DNA from: Streptomyces sp. DH41
GTDB lineage: Bacteria; Actinomycetota; Actinomycetes; Streptomycetales; Streptomycetaceae
Reading direction: 5' to 3'
Assembly: GCF_029813785.1 (NCBI RefSeq)
Contig: NZ_JARVKY010000028.1
Location: 1-64,000 of the forward strand
DNA length: 64,000 nucleotides
Positions 49,608 to 58,759 of the stretch are shown here, in pieces (position 1 is the stretch's first letter; each line of letters starts with the position of its first letter). The notes below the pieces were generated by a model. That model was not told the origin of the DNA and made no database searches. It saw only the letters and a list, made by a program, of their open reading frames with translations. The position numbers and the translations under genes were made by a program.

Positions 49608-51440
49608 GTGACGCAGAGTGGACAGGGCGAGGAGCCCTCGGCGCGGCAAGCGCACGAAGGCATCGTGCTGCCCTCGGACGGTGGCGAGCCCTTGCTGCCG
49701 GGTCCGCCAGGCGGACCCGTCGGCCCGCGGTCGAGCCGCCCCGTGCCCGCCTCGGCGCCGCCCGGCGGCCAGGCCTGGGACCAGCCGTGGGGCCCCGGAC
49801 AGCCGCAGGGCCCGTCCCCGGACCAGGAGTGGAACACGCCGCCCGGCGCCCAGCCCTGGGGCTCCCCGGAGACCGCCCAGCCGCCCGCCGCGCCCGCTCA
49901 GCAGGCCTGGCCCGCGCAGAGCGGCCCGGACCGGACGTCCGGCGCCCTGCCGCCGCAGGCCGGCCCTGGCCCCTTGCCGCCGGAGGGCGCGCAGGCCCCG
50001 GCGTACGGCGCACCCGCGGGCGGCCAGACGTACGGTGCGCCGGCCGGCGGCCAGACGTACGGGTCGCAGCCGTCGTACGGGCAGCAGCAGGGAGAGCACG
50101 CGCAACGGGGCGGGTACGAGCAGCAGGGCGGATACGGGCAGCAGGGCGGATACGGCCAGCAGGGCGGGCACGGCCAGTACGGGCGCCACGGTCAGGCGTC
50201 CGAGCCCCAGCCGCCCGCGCACCAGTCGCCCGCGCCTCAGCCGGCCGGGCCTCAGCCGTCCGCGGCTCTGCCGCCCGTCGGTGAGGGCGCCACCCAGTAC
50301 CTGCCCCCGGTCGGGATATCCGCGGACGAGGGCGTGACGCAGTACATACCTCCCGTGAGTCCGGGCGCGCTGCCTCCGGAGAGACCCGCCCAGACGCACG
50401 CCGAGTCGACGCAGTTCCTCGGCCGGGCCCCGCAGTACCCCGCCCAGCCCGCGGCCGGTCACCAGCCCGCCCCCGCCGCTCCCGCCGCGCCCCATCCCGA
50501 CGCCGAGGCCACGCAGTTCATCGCGCCCGTGCCCGGCGGCCCCGCCCCGGTCCCGTACGGGGCCGCGCCCGGCGGTGAGGAGGGGCGGCAGCCGCCCGCC
50601 GAGTTCGACAACCTCTTCCGCGGCGCGCCGGGCACGGACGGCCCGGCCTCGTCCACCCAGCAGATGCCCCGCTTCGACGAGCCGCAGCCCCCGCACCCCG
50701 GCGAGCCGTCCCTGTACACCCCGCAGGGCCCCGGCGGTGGCGGTGGCCGACGGCGGGGGCACGACAGTGGCGGCGGCCGGGGTGGCCGAGGCAGTGGTCG
50801 GACGGGTTCGCGTCTGCCGCTCCTCGCGGCCGTGGGCGTCGGCATCGCCGTCGTCGGTGTCGGCGCGGGCGCGATGATGGCCGGGGGTGGCGAGGAGGAC
50901 AAGGGCGGCAACCAGACCGTGTCCGCCACGACTCAGGCCTCCGAGTCCGCGTCGGCCTCGCCCTCGCCCTCGCCGTCCGTCGACCCGGCCCGGCAGCAGG
51001 CCGTGGAGCTGGACAAGCTGCTGGCCCACAGCGGCACCGGCCGGACCACGGTGATCAACGCCGTGGCCGACGTGAAGGCCTGCAAGGAGCTGCCGCAGGC
51101 GGCCAAGGACCTGCGCGAGGCCGCCAAGCAGCGCACCGGGCTGGTCACCAGCCTCTCCCAGCTGTCCGTGGACAAGCTGCCCCAGCACACCGAGCTGACC
51201 GCCGCCCTCACCAAGGCGTGGCAGGCCTCGGCGTCGGCCGACAACCACTACGCGGCCTGGGCCGACCAGACGGCCGGCAAGAAGGGCTGCAAGAAGGGCA
51301 AGGCCCGCGGCACCAGTGAGACCCAGGCCGGCAACAAGGCGAGCGGCACGGCGAGCAAGGAGAAGGCCGTGGCCGCGGGGCTCTGGAACGCCATCGCCAA
51401 GCAGTACGGCCTGACGGAACGCCAGCCGACCCAGCTGTGA
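49608..51440 (+). CDS. Pro/Gln-rich single-pass membrane protein
   Basis: A 610-residue protein whose first ~400 residues are low-complexity, rich in Pro, Gly, Gln and Ala, with QQGGYG-type tandem repeats near 165-190 and recurring TQYLPPV / TQYIPPV / TQFL / TQFIAPV units. One membrane helix (about 403-423) leads to an extracellular C-terminal domain of about 180 residues, rich in Lys and with three cysteines. This intracellular-disordered, membrane, extracellular layout is common in actinobacterial proteins of unknown function. GTG 49608 follows AGGAG. Confidence 0.85.
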   Translation: MTQSGQGEEPSARQAHEGIVLPSDGGEPLLPGPPGGPVGPRSSRPVPASAPPGGQAWDQPWGPGQPQGPSPDQEWNTPPGAQPWGSPETAQPPAAPAQQAWPAQSGPDRTSGALPPQAGPGPLPPEGAQAPAYGAPAGGQTYGAPAGGQTYGSQPSYGQQQGEHAQRGGYEQQGGYGQQGGYGQQGGHGQYGRHGQASEPQPPAHQSPAPQPAGPQPSAALPPVGEGATQYLPPVGISADEGVTQYIPPVSPGALPPERPAQTHAESTQFLGRAPQYPAQPAAGHQPAPAAPAAPHPDAEATQFIAPVPGGPAPVPYGAAPGGEEGRQPPAEFDNLFRGAPGTDGPASSTQQMPRFDEPQPPHPGEPSLYTPQGPGGGGGRRRGHDSGGGRGGRGSGRTGSRLPLLAAVGVGIAVVGVGAGAMMAGGGEEDKGGNQTVSATTQASESASASPSPSPSVDPARQQAVELDKLLAHSGTGRTTVINAVADVKACKELPQAAKDLREAAKQRTGLVTSLSQLSVDKLPQHTELTAALTKAWQASASADNHYAAWADQTAGKKGCKKGKARGTSETQAGNKASGTASKEKAVAAGLWNAIAKQYGLTERQPTQL

Positions 51441-51507
51441 TCCGGCGATGATCCGGCCGGGCGGGCAGCCCCCGGGCGGGCAGCCCCGGGCCGGACCGGG
51501 GGGTCGC

Positions 51508-52830
51508 TCAGGTCACCTCGGTGTTCCGCAGGACGCGCGTGGTGTCCAGGGCGGCGGCGCCCTCGCGGGCCGAGACCAGGCGGCCCTGTCGTACGACCTG
51601 CAGGGTGACCTCGGTGTTGACCAGGCGCGGGAAGCCGACCGAGGCCAGCTTGCCCTGGAACTTCCACTGGAGCGGCGGCGTGAGCCCGCCCGTGCCGACC
51701 GTCAGCCCGTCGTCGAGGGCGCGGGTGACGGTGTGGGCGCTGACCTCGCCGTCGCCGAGCGTCTCGACGACCTCCTTGAGGACGGTGTAGGCGATCCAGG
51801 TGGTCTGCACCCCGGCGTCCGCCGCGTCGACGCTGTTGTCGCCGAACGCCTCCTCCTCGATCACCTTCTTCATCCCGTTCCAGGCCGGGTCGCTCGCCGC
51901 CGGGTACCAGCCGGTGACGTACGCCCCCTCGTAGGGCCCGGACGCACCGCCGGTCGCGTTGATCGTGGTCTGGTCGACGCTGCCGAGGACCGTCGCGGTC
52001 CGCACGTCGGGATAGTCCTCGCGGGCACGCCGGAAGGAGTCCATGAAGGTGCCGGTGCGGTCCCCGAGGACGGGCACCACGCACCCCGGCTCCGCCGGGT
52101 CGGTGGTCGTCCGCTCCAGCGCCCGCCCGGACTGGCCGTCGTACTCGGTGGCGTCCTCCGCCGCGCGCTGGTCGTGCGCCCGCTCGTGACCGCCCGAGGT
52201 CAGTCCCGAGTCGAGCAGCACGGCCAACTGGTCACCCGCGATGGTGTCGGGGCGGATCAGTGTGACGGGCCCGCAGGAGTCGGCGAGGGTGCTGCCGAGG
52301 CCGGCCAGCAGCGCGGGCTGACCGCCGTTCACCGGGTAGGACAACGGGCTGGTGAACTCCGTGTTGGTGATGCCGTAGCCGCCGATGTACGGAATGCCGG
52401 CGCCCTCCAGCACGGGGAGGAAGGAGTCGGCGTGCTGGCTGTAGGAGCCGACGACGGCGACCACGTCCTCCTTGACGGCGCGGCGGGCGCACTTCGCGGC
52501 GGCCACGCTGTCGTTGTGGTCGTTGCACGTCAGGACGTTGAGTTCGCGGCCGCCGAGGCCGCCCTGGGCGTTGATCCAGCGGGCGTAGGCCTGCGCGAAG
52601 GCGGGCATGCCGGGTTTGTTGGTGGCGCCCGTGTCCTGCGGCGCCCAGGTCATGACGGTGATCGAGTCGTCCCCGGAGCCCCCCGTGGTCCCGGGGACGA
52701 CCCCGCAGCCGGCGGCGAGCGACGCACACGCCACCAGTGCGCCCGCCGACAGTGCGCCGGTGCGGGTGGCCCGGGAGCGGCCGCGGAGGCCGCGGAGGAA
52801 GCTGCTGCGGGTGGGTCGCCTGCCGGTCAT
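51508..52830 (-). CDS. Solute-binding lipoprotein, branched-chain amino-acid type
   Basis: A 440-residue periplasmic-type binding protein (LivJ-like, Peripla_BP_6). The signal peptide ends with the lipobox LAAGC (Cys near 42) after an RGRSRATRTG basic region. TWAPQDTGATNKPGMPAFAQAYARWINAQGGLGGRELNVLTCND and AVVGSYSQHADSFLPVLEGAGIPYIG are typical of the fold. No permease or ATPase is adjacent, so it may be an orphan sensor or serve a transporter elsewhere. ATG 52830 is the start. Confidence 0.92.
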   Translation of the reverse strand: MTGRRPTRSSFLRGLRGRSRATRTGALSAGALVACASLAAGCGVVPGTTGGSGDDSITVMTWAPQDTGATNKPGMPAFAQAYARWINAQGGLGGRELNVLTCNDHNDSVAAAKCARRAVKEDVVAVVGSYSQHADSFLPVLEGAGIPYIGGYGITNTEFTSPLSYPVNGGQPALLAGLGSTLADSCGPVTLIRPDTIAGDQLAVLLDSGLTSGGHERAHDQRAAEDATEYDGQSGRALERTTTDPAEPGCVVPVLGDRTGTFMDSFRRAREDYPDVRTATVLGSVDQTTINATGGASGPYEGAYVTGWYPAASDPAWNGMKKVIEEEAFGDNSVDAADAGVQTTWIAYTVLKEVVETLGDGEVSAHTVTRALDDGLTVGTGGLTPPLQWKFQGKLASVGFPRLVNTEVTLQVVRQGRLVSAREGAAALDTTRVLRNTEVT

Positions 52831-52947
52831 GTACCCGCACGATTCCGTCACACGGCTAACCTGGAAGTGACCTGCGGTCAACGTGTGGTGACACGGAGGT
52901 GAATTGCGGGGGCCGATGAGACGCGGGTTGAGGGGAACGTACGATCG

Positions 52948-53448
52948 ATGACCGTGCAGGATTCGGAGAACTCTTCTCGTCGCGGCCGTCGCTCCTCCAC
53001 CATGGGCGGTATGCCACTCAACGACATGCCGTGGTGGCGCTGGCGCAGTCAGGTGCGCTCCGCGCTGCACATGCTCTCCGCTCCCGCCTTCCAGCGGGAC
53101 GTCTGGCTGGCCGGCGTGGACGGCTACGGCGACGTGACCGACGCGGTCTACCGGCTGGTGGAGGACACCTGGCTGGACCACTGGTCCGCCGAGAAGTACG
53201 TGGGCACGGTCTTCCGCGACGCGCAGGAGGCGGCGCTCGTCGACAGCGCCGTGCTGCGCGTACTGCGGATCATGCACCAGGTGGGGCCGGACGCGCCGGT
53301 GCACGCGTACCTGAACCACCCGGACTGGCCGGAGGCGGTTCAGGCGGCGCGGGAGGCACACGTGCGGCTGGCCACCGGTGACGGCGACGACCCGGAGGCG
53401 GAACCGCGCACGCTCGAGGTGCTGCGGCTCCTGACCCGGTCCGCCTGA
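52948..53448 (+). CDS. SCO4402-family protein
   Basis: A 166-residue protein of a conserved Streptomyces family known by the S. coelicolor locus name SCO4402. The core is MPWWRWRSQVRSALHMLSAPAFQRDVWLAG, VEDTWLDHWSAEKYVGTVF and VLRIMHQVGPDAPVHAYLNHPDWP. Function is unknown. ATG 52948 has AGGGGAA upstream; the conserved region starts at about residue 19 (MGGMPLND), so an internal ATG could be the true start. It precedes purU by 46 bases. Confidence 0.88.
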   Translation: MTVQDSENSSRRGRRSSTMGGMPLNDMPWWRWRSQVRSALHMLSAPAFQRDVWLAGVDGYGDVTDAVYRLVEDTWLDHWSAEKYVGTVFRDAQEAALVDSAVLRVLRIMHQVGPDAPVHAYLNHPDWPEAVQAAREAHVRLATGDGDDPEAEPRTLEVLRLLTRSA

Positions 53449-53494
53449 CGGGACGCCCGCCGGGAGCGAGTCCGGATATGGGACCCTGTCCTGC

Positions 53495-54388
53495 ATGAAC
53501 GAGCAGTCCTCCGCGGCCGTCCCCCGGGCCGCCGCCCCGGCCGACCAGTACGTCCTCACCCTGTCCTGCCCCGACAAGCAGGGCATCGTGCACGCCGTGT
53601 CGAGCTACCTGTTCATGACCGGCTGCAACATCGAGGACAGCCAGCAGTTCGGCGACCACGACACGGGACTGTTCTTCATGCGCGTCCACTTCTCGGGCGA
53701 CGCTCCGGTGACGGTGGACAAGCTGCGGGCCAGTTTCGCCGCGATCGGTGACGCCTTCCACATGGACTGGCAGATCCACCGGGCCGACGAGAAGATGCGC
53801 ATCGTGCTCATGGTGAGCAGGTTCGGGCACTGCCTGAACGACCTGCTCTTCCGGGCCCGGATCGGCGCGCTGCCGGTGGAGATCGCGGCCGTGGTGTCCA
53901 ACCACACGGATTTCGCCGAGCTGGTGGGGTCGTACGACATCCCCTTCCACCACATCCCGGTGACGAGGGACACCAAGGCCCAGGCCGAGGCGCGTGTCCT
54001 GGAGATCGTGCGCGAGGAGGACGTCGAACTCGTCGTGCTGGCCCGCTACATGCAGGTCCTCTCGGACGACCTGTGCAAGCGGCTCAGCGGCCGGATCATC
54101 AACATCCACCACTCCTTCCTGCCGAGCTTCAAGGGCGCGAAGCCGTACCACCAGGCGCACGCCCGGGGCGTGAAGCTGATCGGCGCGACCGCCCACTACG
54201 TGACGGCCGACCTCGACGAGGGGCCGATCATCGAGCAGGAGGTCGAGCGGGTCGGCCACGACGTCACCCCGGACCAGCTGGTCGCCGTGGGGCGGGACGT
54301 GGAGTGCCAGGCGCTGGCGCGGGCCGTGAAGTGGCACGCCGAGCGCCGGATCCTGCTGAACGGGCGGCGGACGGTCGTGTTCGCCTAG
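53495..54388 (+). CDS. purU: Formyltetrahydrofolate deformylase
   Basis: A 297-residue enzyme that hydrolyses 10-formyl-THF to formate and THF, adjusting one-carbon pools and supplying formate. An N-terminal ACT domain (LTLSCPDKQGIVHAVSSYLF, about residues 22-100) is followed by a formyltransferase-like domain with NIHHSFLPSFKGAKPYHQAH (catalytic Asn/His) and ADLDEGPII (Asp). The length and order are normal. ATG 53495 is the start. It follows the SCO4402-type gene. Confidence 0.96.
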   Translation: MNEQSSAAVPRAAAPADQYVLTLSCPDKQGIVHAVSSYLFMTGCNIEDSQQFGDHDTGLFFMRVHFSGDAPVTVDKLRASFAAIGDAFHMDWQIHRADEKMRIVLMVSRFGHCLNDLLFRARIGALPVEIAAVVSNHTDFAELVGSYDIPFHHIPVTRDTKAQAEARVLEIVREEDVELVVLARYMQVLSDDLCKRLSGRIINIHHSFLPSFKGAKPYHQAHARGVKLIGATAHYVTADLDEGPIIEQEVERVGHDVTPDQLVAVGRDVECQALARAVKWHAERRILLNGRRTVVFA

Positions 54389-54436
54389 TGGCTCGGGGGT
54401 CTGTCTCGCGGGCGGCCGCGAGACGGTCACCGCCCC

Positions 54437-55663
54437 CTACATCCGGCTCAGGCTGGCCGCGGCGAACAGCACGTCGCTGATCGCCTCCCGGTCGCCCACC
54501 TGACCCGCCGCCGCCTCCGCCGGAGGCACATGGCCCGCGGCCAGCCGGCAGAACTCCACGCCGTCCAGGGCGACATGGGCCACCTCGTGCTCGGCGGAGC
54601 CCACCGCGCCCGGGGAGTCGAGCGGGATGAGCCACTCGCCGCCGCCCGAACCCTCGATCTCCAGCCGCAGGCTGCGCCCCGGCTCGCCCGCCGTGACCAG
54701 GTGCGGACGGGTGCCGCGCGCCGCCAGCCCGGCCCGGCGGCGCGCCGCCAGGACGCCCGGCAGCATCCGGGCGGCGAGGTCGATCATGCTGTTCAGGTGG
54801 CGCGCGGAGGGCGGCTGGTACGGGTAGTCCACCGCGTCGGCGATGTCCTCCGCGTGCACCCAGCACTCGAACGCCCGGTCCAGCATCGCGTCGTGCAGCG
54901 GCAGCTCGAAGTCGCCGTACGAGACCGGCATCCGGCCCGCGTCGCCGGTGAACGACACCGTCCGGACGATGCCGTGGGTCTGCTCGCGCCAGGGTGCCCG
55001 TACCGCGCGGGTGGGCGGGTAGTGCGAGGCCCGCCAGTACGCCTCGGTACGGCTGGCGGGCGCCGGGGCGGGGGCGGTGATGTCACCCAGCGGGTCGGCG
55101 AGGCCCAGGCTGACCGCGACGAGCCCGTCGACCGTCAGCAGGTGCGCGATGACCCCGGCGACGGTCGTACGGCGGCTGGCGGCGTCGTCGGCCTCGAACC
55201 AGCGCAGCCGGACCGGCGCGTGCCACTCGGCGTCGCCGATGTCCTGCAGCAGCGCGTCCAGCCGCGCGGCCTCGGCGTCGTACGGCCTGGCCCACTCGGG
55301 TACCGGGATGCGCGGCGGGCGCCGCTCCAGGCAACCGTCCAGGACGCGGGTGCGCAGGGCGGGGTCCAGGTCGAGGCTCTCGGGCCGCTGGAGCAGCCCG
55401 ACGGCCTCGCGCAGCCGCAGCGCCTCGTCGGCGCAGGCGTCGCACTCGCCGAGGTGCTCCTCGACGGCCGCGGCCTCCTGGGCCGAGCAGGCGGCCAGCG
55501 CCCAGGCCCCGAGCAGCGACGTCAGCACCTGGTGCTCCCACCCGACCGGCCCGCCCGGCACCACGTCGGGCAGAGCCCGCCCACCGTCCTCGACGGACGC
55601 GCGGGGGCCGGCGGGATCCCCGGGGCCCCGGGGGACCTCGTCCTCCTCGTGCGCCTCCTTCAT
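54437..55663 (-). CDS. Zinc-finger anti-sigma factor fused to MDMPI-like domain
   Basis: A 408-residue protein. About residues 40-80 form a zf-HC2 anti-sigma module: LLGAWALAACSAQEAAAVEEHLGECDACADEAL has the HxxxCxxC zinc site. A maleylpyruvate-isomerase-like helical bundle follows (RWFEADDAASRRTTVAGVIAHLLTVDG, and a later VHAEDIADAVDYPYQPP). There is no membrane helix, so it is a soluble regulator. Its ATG overlaps the stop of the upstream sigma-factor gene (ATGA), making an obvious sigma/anti-sigma pair. Confidence 0.88.
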   Translation of the reverse strand: MKEAHEEDEVPRGPGDPAGPRASVEDGGRALPDVVPGGPVGWEHQVLTSLLGAWALAACSAQEAAAVEEHLGECDACADEALRLREAVGLLQRPESLDLDPALRTRVLDGCLERRPPRIPVPEWARPYDAEAARLDALLQDIGDAEWHAPVRLRWFEADDAASRRTTVAGVIAHLLTVDGLVAVSLGLADPLGDITAPAPAPASRTEAYWRASHYPPTRAVRAPWREQTHGIVRTVSFTGDAGRMPVSYGDFELPLHDAMLDRAFECWVHAEDIADAVDYPYQPPSARHLNSMIDLAARMLPGVLAARRRAGLAARGTRPHLVTAGEPGRSLRLEIEGSGGGEWLIPLDSPGAVGSAEHEVAHVALDGVEFCRLAAGHVPPAEAAAGQVGDREAISDVLFAAASLSRM

Positions 55664-56250
55664 GCCGCACCCCCGTACCCCGACGGCGCCCCGGGCGTGT
55701 CCGGGGAGGTGGCCTGGCGGGCGGTGGACAGGAGCTGGAGGCCCAGGCGGAGGCGGCGGCGGGCCTCGTCCTCCGTGACGCCGAGGTCGGCGGCGGTCTG
55801 GCGGTAGTCGCGGCGCTGGAAGTAGGCCAGCTCCAGGGCGGCGCGCAGCGGGGCCGGCATGGACTGGACGATGTAGTCGGCGCGGGCGGCGACCGAGGCG
55901 TGGCGCACCTTGCTCTCCAGCTCCTCGGTGGTGCCCGGACCGCCGCGGGCGAGGGCGGCCGTCTCGGTGGCGCGCAGCCGCTGCACGGCCAGGCGGTGGG
56001 TCAGCGTGGCCACCCACGTACGCAGCGGGCCCTGCCGGGGATCGTAGGCGTCCGGATGCTCCCAGACGTGCGCGAAGACGTCGCGAGTGATGTGGTCGGC
56101 GGCCCGCTCGTCATCGAGCACGCGGTGCGCGAGGCCGTGCACGAGCGAGGCGAACCGGTCGTAGAGCTCCCCCAGGGCGGCGGCCTCGCCCCGCGCGAGC
56201 CGCTGCTGCATCTTGCGGTCCCAGCGCAGTGGTACTTCTCTCTTCGCCAT
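55660..56250 (-). CDS. ECF-type sigma factor
   Basis: A 196-residue RNA polymerase sigma factor of the ECF group. Region 2 (LGELYDRFASLVHGLAHRVLDDERAADHITRDVFAHVWEHPDAYDPRQGPLRTWV) and region 4 (LRAALELAYFQRRDYRQTAADLGVTEDEARRRLRLGL) are complete. It is translationally coupled to the anti-sigma gene that follows. ATG 56250 has AAGGG upstream. The locus matches SCO4409 from memory. Its targets are unknown. Confidence 0.92.
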   Translation of the reverse strand: MAKREVPLRWDRKMQQRLARGEAAALGELYDRFASLVHGLAHRVLDDERAADHITRDVFAHVWEHPDAYDPRQGPLRTWVATLTHRLAVQRLRATETAALARGGPGTTEELESKVRHASVAARADYIVQSMPAPLRAALELAYFQRRDYRQTAADLGVTEDEARRRLRLGLQLLSTARQATSPDTPGAPSGYGGAA

Positions 56251-56630
56251 GCGGCCCTTCACCCCCTGTCCGGTGCTCTGATCGTTTCCTGATCATTCCG
56301 TGGTCGTGCCGCGTCCGAGCCGGTCTCCAGCGTGCGGCCACCGTGTCCCTGAATGTAGTCGGCACGTCCGACACCGCACGCCCCTTTGTGCCAATGCGCG
56401 CCCCTGACGGCCCGCAGGTGGTACACGCCCCGATGCGCCTCCCCTACCCTCTACGGTGTGACCGGATTCGATAGTTTTTGATCGAACAGGATCGAAACCG
56501 TCTGAAACAAGCCTCTTCTGACCGAACCCCGTTTCCGGCCGGGCGTTTGCGGGAACGGCCGGTGGGCAGGCGCGCGCCCAAGAAGCGTAAGCATGGCTTC
56601 CGTTTCGGGTGATTCCGGACGTACCGACGA
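56251..56630. other. Divergent promoter region, sigma factor/STAS
   Basis: No gene is supported in these 380 bases between the minus-strand sigma-factor gene and the plus-strand STAS gene. An AT-rich patch at 56460-56510 has repeated GATCGAA (twice within 14 bases), likely promoter or operator sequence for the STAS gene. No known sigma consensus is clear. Confidence 0.45.
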
Positions 56631-57020
56631 ATGAAAGGCGTGGTGGTGGCGTTCAACGTGACCGGCGGCGAGCAGGGCCGGTGGGCCGTGCTCCAGGTGT
56701 CGGGCGAACTGGACCTGGTGACGTCACCGGTGCTGCGGCAGCGCGTGCACGACGAGGTGGCCGAGGGGCGGCACAGTCTTGTCCTGGATCTCTCCGAGGT
56801 CCTCTTCTGCGACTCCAGCGGGGTCGGCGTACTCATCGCCTCCCGGCGGCTCATCCGCTCCTGCCAGGGCCGGCTGCGGCTGATACTGCCGGCCCAGGGC
56901 GCCGTCGACGGCTCCCACGTCAACCGCGTCCTCGGCGCGCTCGGCGTGCGCCGGCTCTTCGACGTCCACCCCGATCTGGCCTCGGCGACCGGCGACGAGC
57001 CGCGGCCCCTCTCCGCGTAG
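56631..57020 (+). CDS. STAS-domain anti-sigma factor antagonist
   Basis: A 129-residue SpoIIAA/BldG-like protein. GRWAVLQVSGELDLVTSPVL and LVLDLSEVLFCDSSGVGVLIASRR hold the fold; the Ser of the DSSG motif is the expected phosphorylation site. When unphosphorylated such proteins bind anti-sigma kinases. A likely partner is an RsbW-like protein, such as the ATPase-domain protein at 58246. The start may be ATG 56631 or a GTG a few codons later. Its last codons lie in a 16-base tandem repeat. Confidence 0.88.
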   Translation: MKGVVVAFNVTGGEQGRWAVLQVSGELDLVTSPVLRQRVHDEVAEGRHSLVLDLSEVLFCDSSGVGVLIASRRLIRSCQGRLRLILPAQGAVDGSHVNRVLGALGVRRLFDVHPDLASATGDEPRPLSA

Positions 57021-57099
57021 GCCCCTCTCCGCATAGGCCCCACTCCGCGCAGGCCTGTCTCCGAGAGGGCCCCTCTCCGAGCGGGCCCTCTCCGCGTGG
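57004..57099 (+). repeat. 16-bp tandem repeats across the STAS stop codon
   Basis: Six units of about GGCCCCTCTCCGCGTA at 57004, 57020, 57036, 57052, 57068 and 57084. The first unit contains the final codons of the STAS gene, so extension of the array formed or changed its stop region. Confidence 0.8.
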
Positions 57100-57184
57100 A
57101 TCCCGCCCGGGGCCGCGTCCCACGTCGTACGCTCCGAGCGAGACGAAGACCACCGACACCGACGTGAGGCGGCCGGAGAAAACA

Positions 57185-57697
57185 ATGGTCAACAGCGAGT
57201 ACGAGCGCAGGATCGCCGCGCGGTTCGCCACCTTCGACCAGGACGGCAACGGCTACATCGACCGCGCGGACTTCAGCGGAGCGGCCAAGGCGCTGCTCGC
57301 CGAGTTCGGCACCACCGCCCGCTCCGAGAAGGGGCAGGCCCTGTACGGCGGCGCGGAGGCGCTCTGGCAGGGCATGGCGGGCATCGCCGACCGGGACGGC
57401 GACCAGCGCATCACCCGTGAGGAGTTCGTCACCGCGGCGGTCAAGCGGCTGCGCGACAATCCGGACCGGTTCGCCGAGATCGCCCGGCCCTTCCTGCACG
57501 CGGCCCTGGACGTCGCCGACACCGACGGCGACGGCGCCGCCACCGTCGAGGACGCCGCGCGCGTGCTCACCGCGCTCGGCGTGCCCGGTGACACCGCCCG
57601 GTCGGTCGCCGCCGCGCTCGACGCGGACGGCGACGGCAAGGTCGGGGAGGCGGAGATCGTCCCCGCCTTCGCCCGCTACTTCACCGTGCCCGAGTAG
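57185..57697 (+). CDS. EF-hand calcium-binding protein, calerythrin-like
   Basis: A 170-residue protein with four EF-hand loops: DQDGNGYIDRAD, DRDGDQRITREE, DTDGDGAATVED and DADGDGKVGEAE. The third has Ala at a position that usually carries a hydrophobic residue but otherwise keeps the ligands. Such proteins buffer or sense Ca2+ in the cytoplasm. ATG 57185 has GGAG upstream. The neighbour order (STAS, then EF-hand) matches SCO4410-SCO4411 from memory. Confidence 0.93.
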   Translation: MVNSEYERRIAARFATFDQDGNGYIDRADFSGAAKALLAEFGTTARSEKGQALYGGAEALWQGMAGIADRDGDQRITREEFVTAAVKRLRDNPDRFAEIARPFLHAALDVADTDGDGAATVEDAARVLTALGVPGDTARSVAAALDADGDGKVGEAEIVPAFARYFTVPE

Positions 57698-58245
57698 CGG
57701 GCCCCGGACGCGCGGGGGCCGGACGCGCGGGGGCCGGACGGCCACCACCGGCCTCCCGTACGGATACGACGGCCACCGGCCTCCCCGAACGGATGTCGCG
57801 GATCGTGGCAGGGCGACGTGACGGAGCGTTGATACCGGGTTGTGTCCGCCGCGTGACTCGTCACGGCCCGGAGTCGGTGCCACACTCCGGTACCTTGTGT
57901 GGGATGCGAGTGGTCCTGAGCGCCGGCCGGGCCGGAGTTGCCCCTGGGGCGGTTCCGGAACCGGCGATGTGCCCCTTGCCCCGCAGGGCGGAACGGCCGT
58001 CGGCCACCGCCTGTTCGACGGCCCGGAACGGGCGTCGCACAGTATGCCGCACAGGTACTCCTTCGCGCTGGAATATGCCCGAAGCGCTTGTTGGCGTGAC
58101 TGTACGTCAACCATGCTGTGCCACGAGGGATTCACGTTCCGTGATCCCTGACCCGGCCGTTGTTCTGGCCATGCAGAGAATGGCTACGATCGTGGCCCTC
58201 ATGAGGCGCGAGCCTTTGTGTCCGCCGGTTCGGATGGTGTGAGCG
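57698..58245. other. Intergenic region EF-hand to ATPase gene
   Basis: No gene is supported in these 548 bases. The first ~80 bases contain GGACGCGCGGGGGCC direct repeats and GACGGCCACC(A/G)CCGGCCTCCC repeats. Frames on either strand have poor starts and no recognisable family. A promoter-like TTGTTC/TACGAT pair lies near the right end. Confidence 0.45.
58160..58190 (+). promoter_or_regulatory. Possible promoter of ATPase gene
   Basis: TTGTTC (58160-58165) and TACGAT (58185-58190) with a 19-base spacer, about 55 bases upstream of the start codon. The -10 box is a good match to the vegetative consensus TAnnnT; the spacer is one or two bases long. Confidence 0.35.
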
Positions 58246-58737
58246 GTGCAGGTGCTTCAAGTGCAACTGGAGGTCCGGCCCGACCCCTCGGAAGTGGGGC
58301 GTGCGAGGCGGTGGGCGCGCTCACGGCTCGCCGGGGCGGGGATACGGGCCGACGAACCACTCGCCGAGACGCTGGTCCTGCTCGTCTCGGAACTCGTCAC
58401 CAACGCCGTGGTGCACACCGGTCGTTCGGCCGTCCTGCGGCTGGTGCTGCCGGGAACGGTGGCCGAGGAGAGCGAGGAGGCCACCGTCCGCCTCGAGGTG
58501 GACGACGCCAGCGACCGGGCCCCGGTGCCCCGCTGCGTGAACGGCGAGGCCACGGGCGGCCGGGGCCTCGCCCTCGTCGACGGCCTCGCCGACCGCTGGG
58601 GCTGGAGCCGGGAAGGTACCGGCAAACGCATCTGGTGCGAACTGGACCGCTGCGGCGGGCGTGAGGACACCGCGCCGGCCTGCGGGAGCGGCGGTGGCAC
58701 GGTGGCGTACGAGGGGTTCGCGTACGAAGTGGTGTAG
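58246..58737 (+). CDS. ATP-binding (RsbW/anti-sigma-like) protein
   Basis: A 163-residue protein with an HATPase_c fold: N-box SELVTNAVVHTG, then LEVDDASDRAP, and the G2 segment GGRGLALVDGLADRWGW. This is the actinobacterial group related to anti-sigma serine kinases; the usual DNG motif is altered. It may partner with the STAS protein 1.2 kb upstream. The GTG at 58246 is the assumed start. A hairpin terminator follows directly. Confidence 0.88.
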   Translation: MQVLQVQLEVRPDPSEVGRARRWARSRLAGAGIRADEPLAETLVLLVSELVTNAVVHTGRSAVLRLVLPGTVAEESEEATVRLEVDDASDRAPVPRCVNGEATGGRGLALVDGLADRWGWSREGTGKRIWCELDRCGGREDTAPACGSGGGTVAYEGFAYEVV

Positions 58738-58740
58738 CGG

Positions 58741-58759
58741 CCGGCGCGGGACGCGCCGG
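58741..58759 (+). terminator. Short terminator hairpin
   Basis: CCGGCGCG (58741-58748), loop GGA, CGCGCCGG (58752-58759). It starts 3 bases after the ATPase gene stop. Confidence 0.7.

Noticed and set aside
57793..58242. 149-codon plus-strand frame before the ATPase gene
   Set aside because: Cys/Arg-rich composition, no ribosome-binding site, and it runs through the putative promoter.
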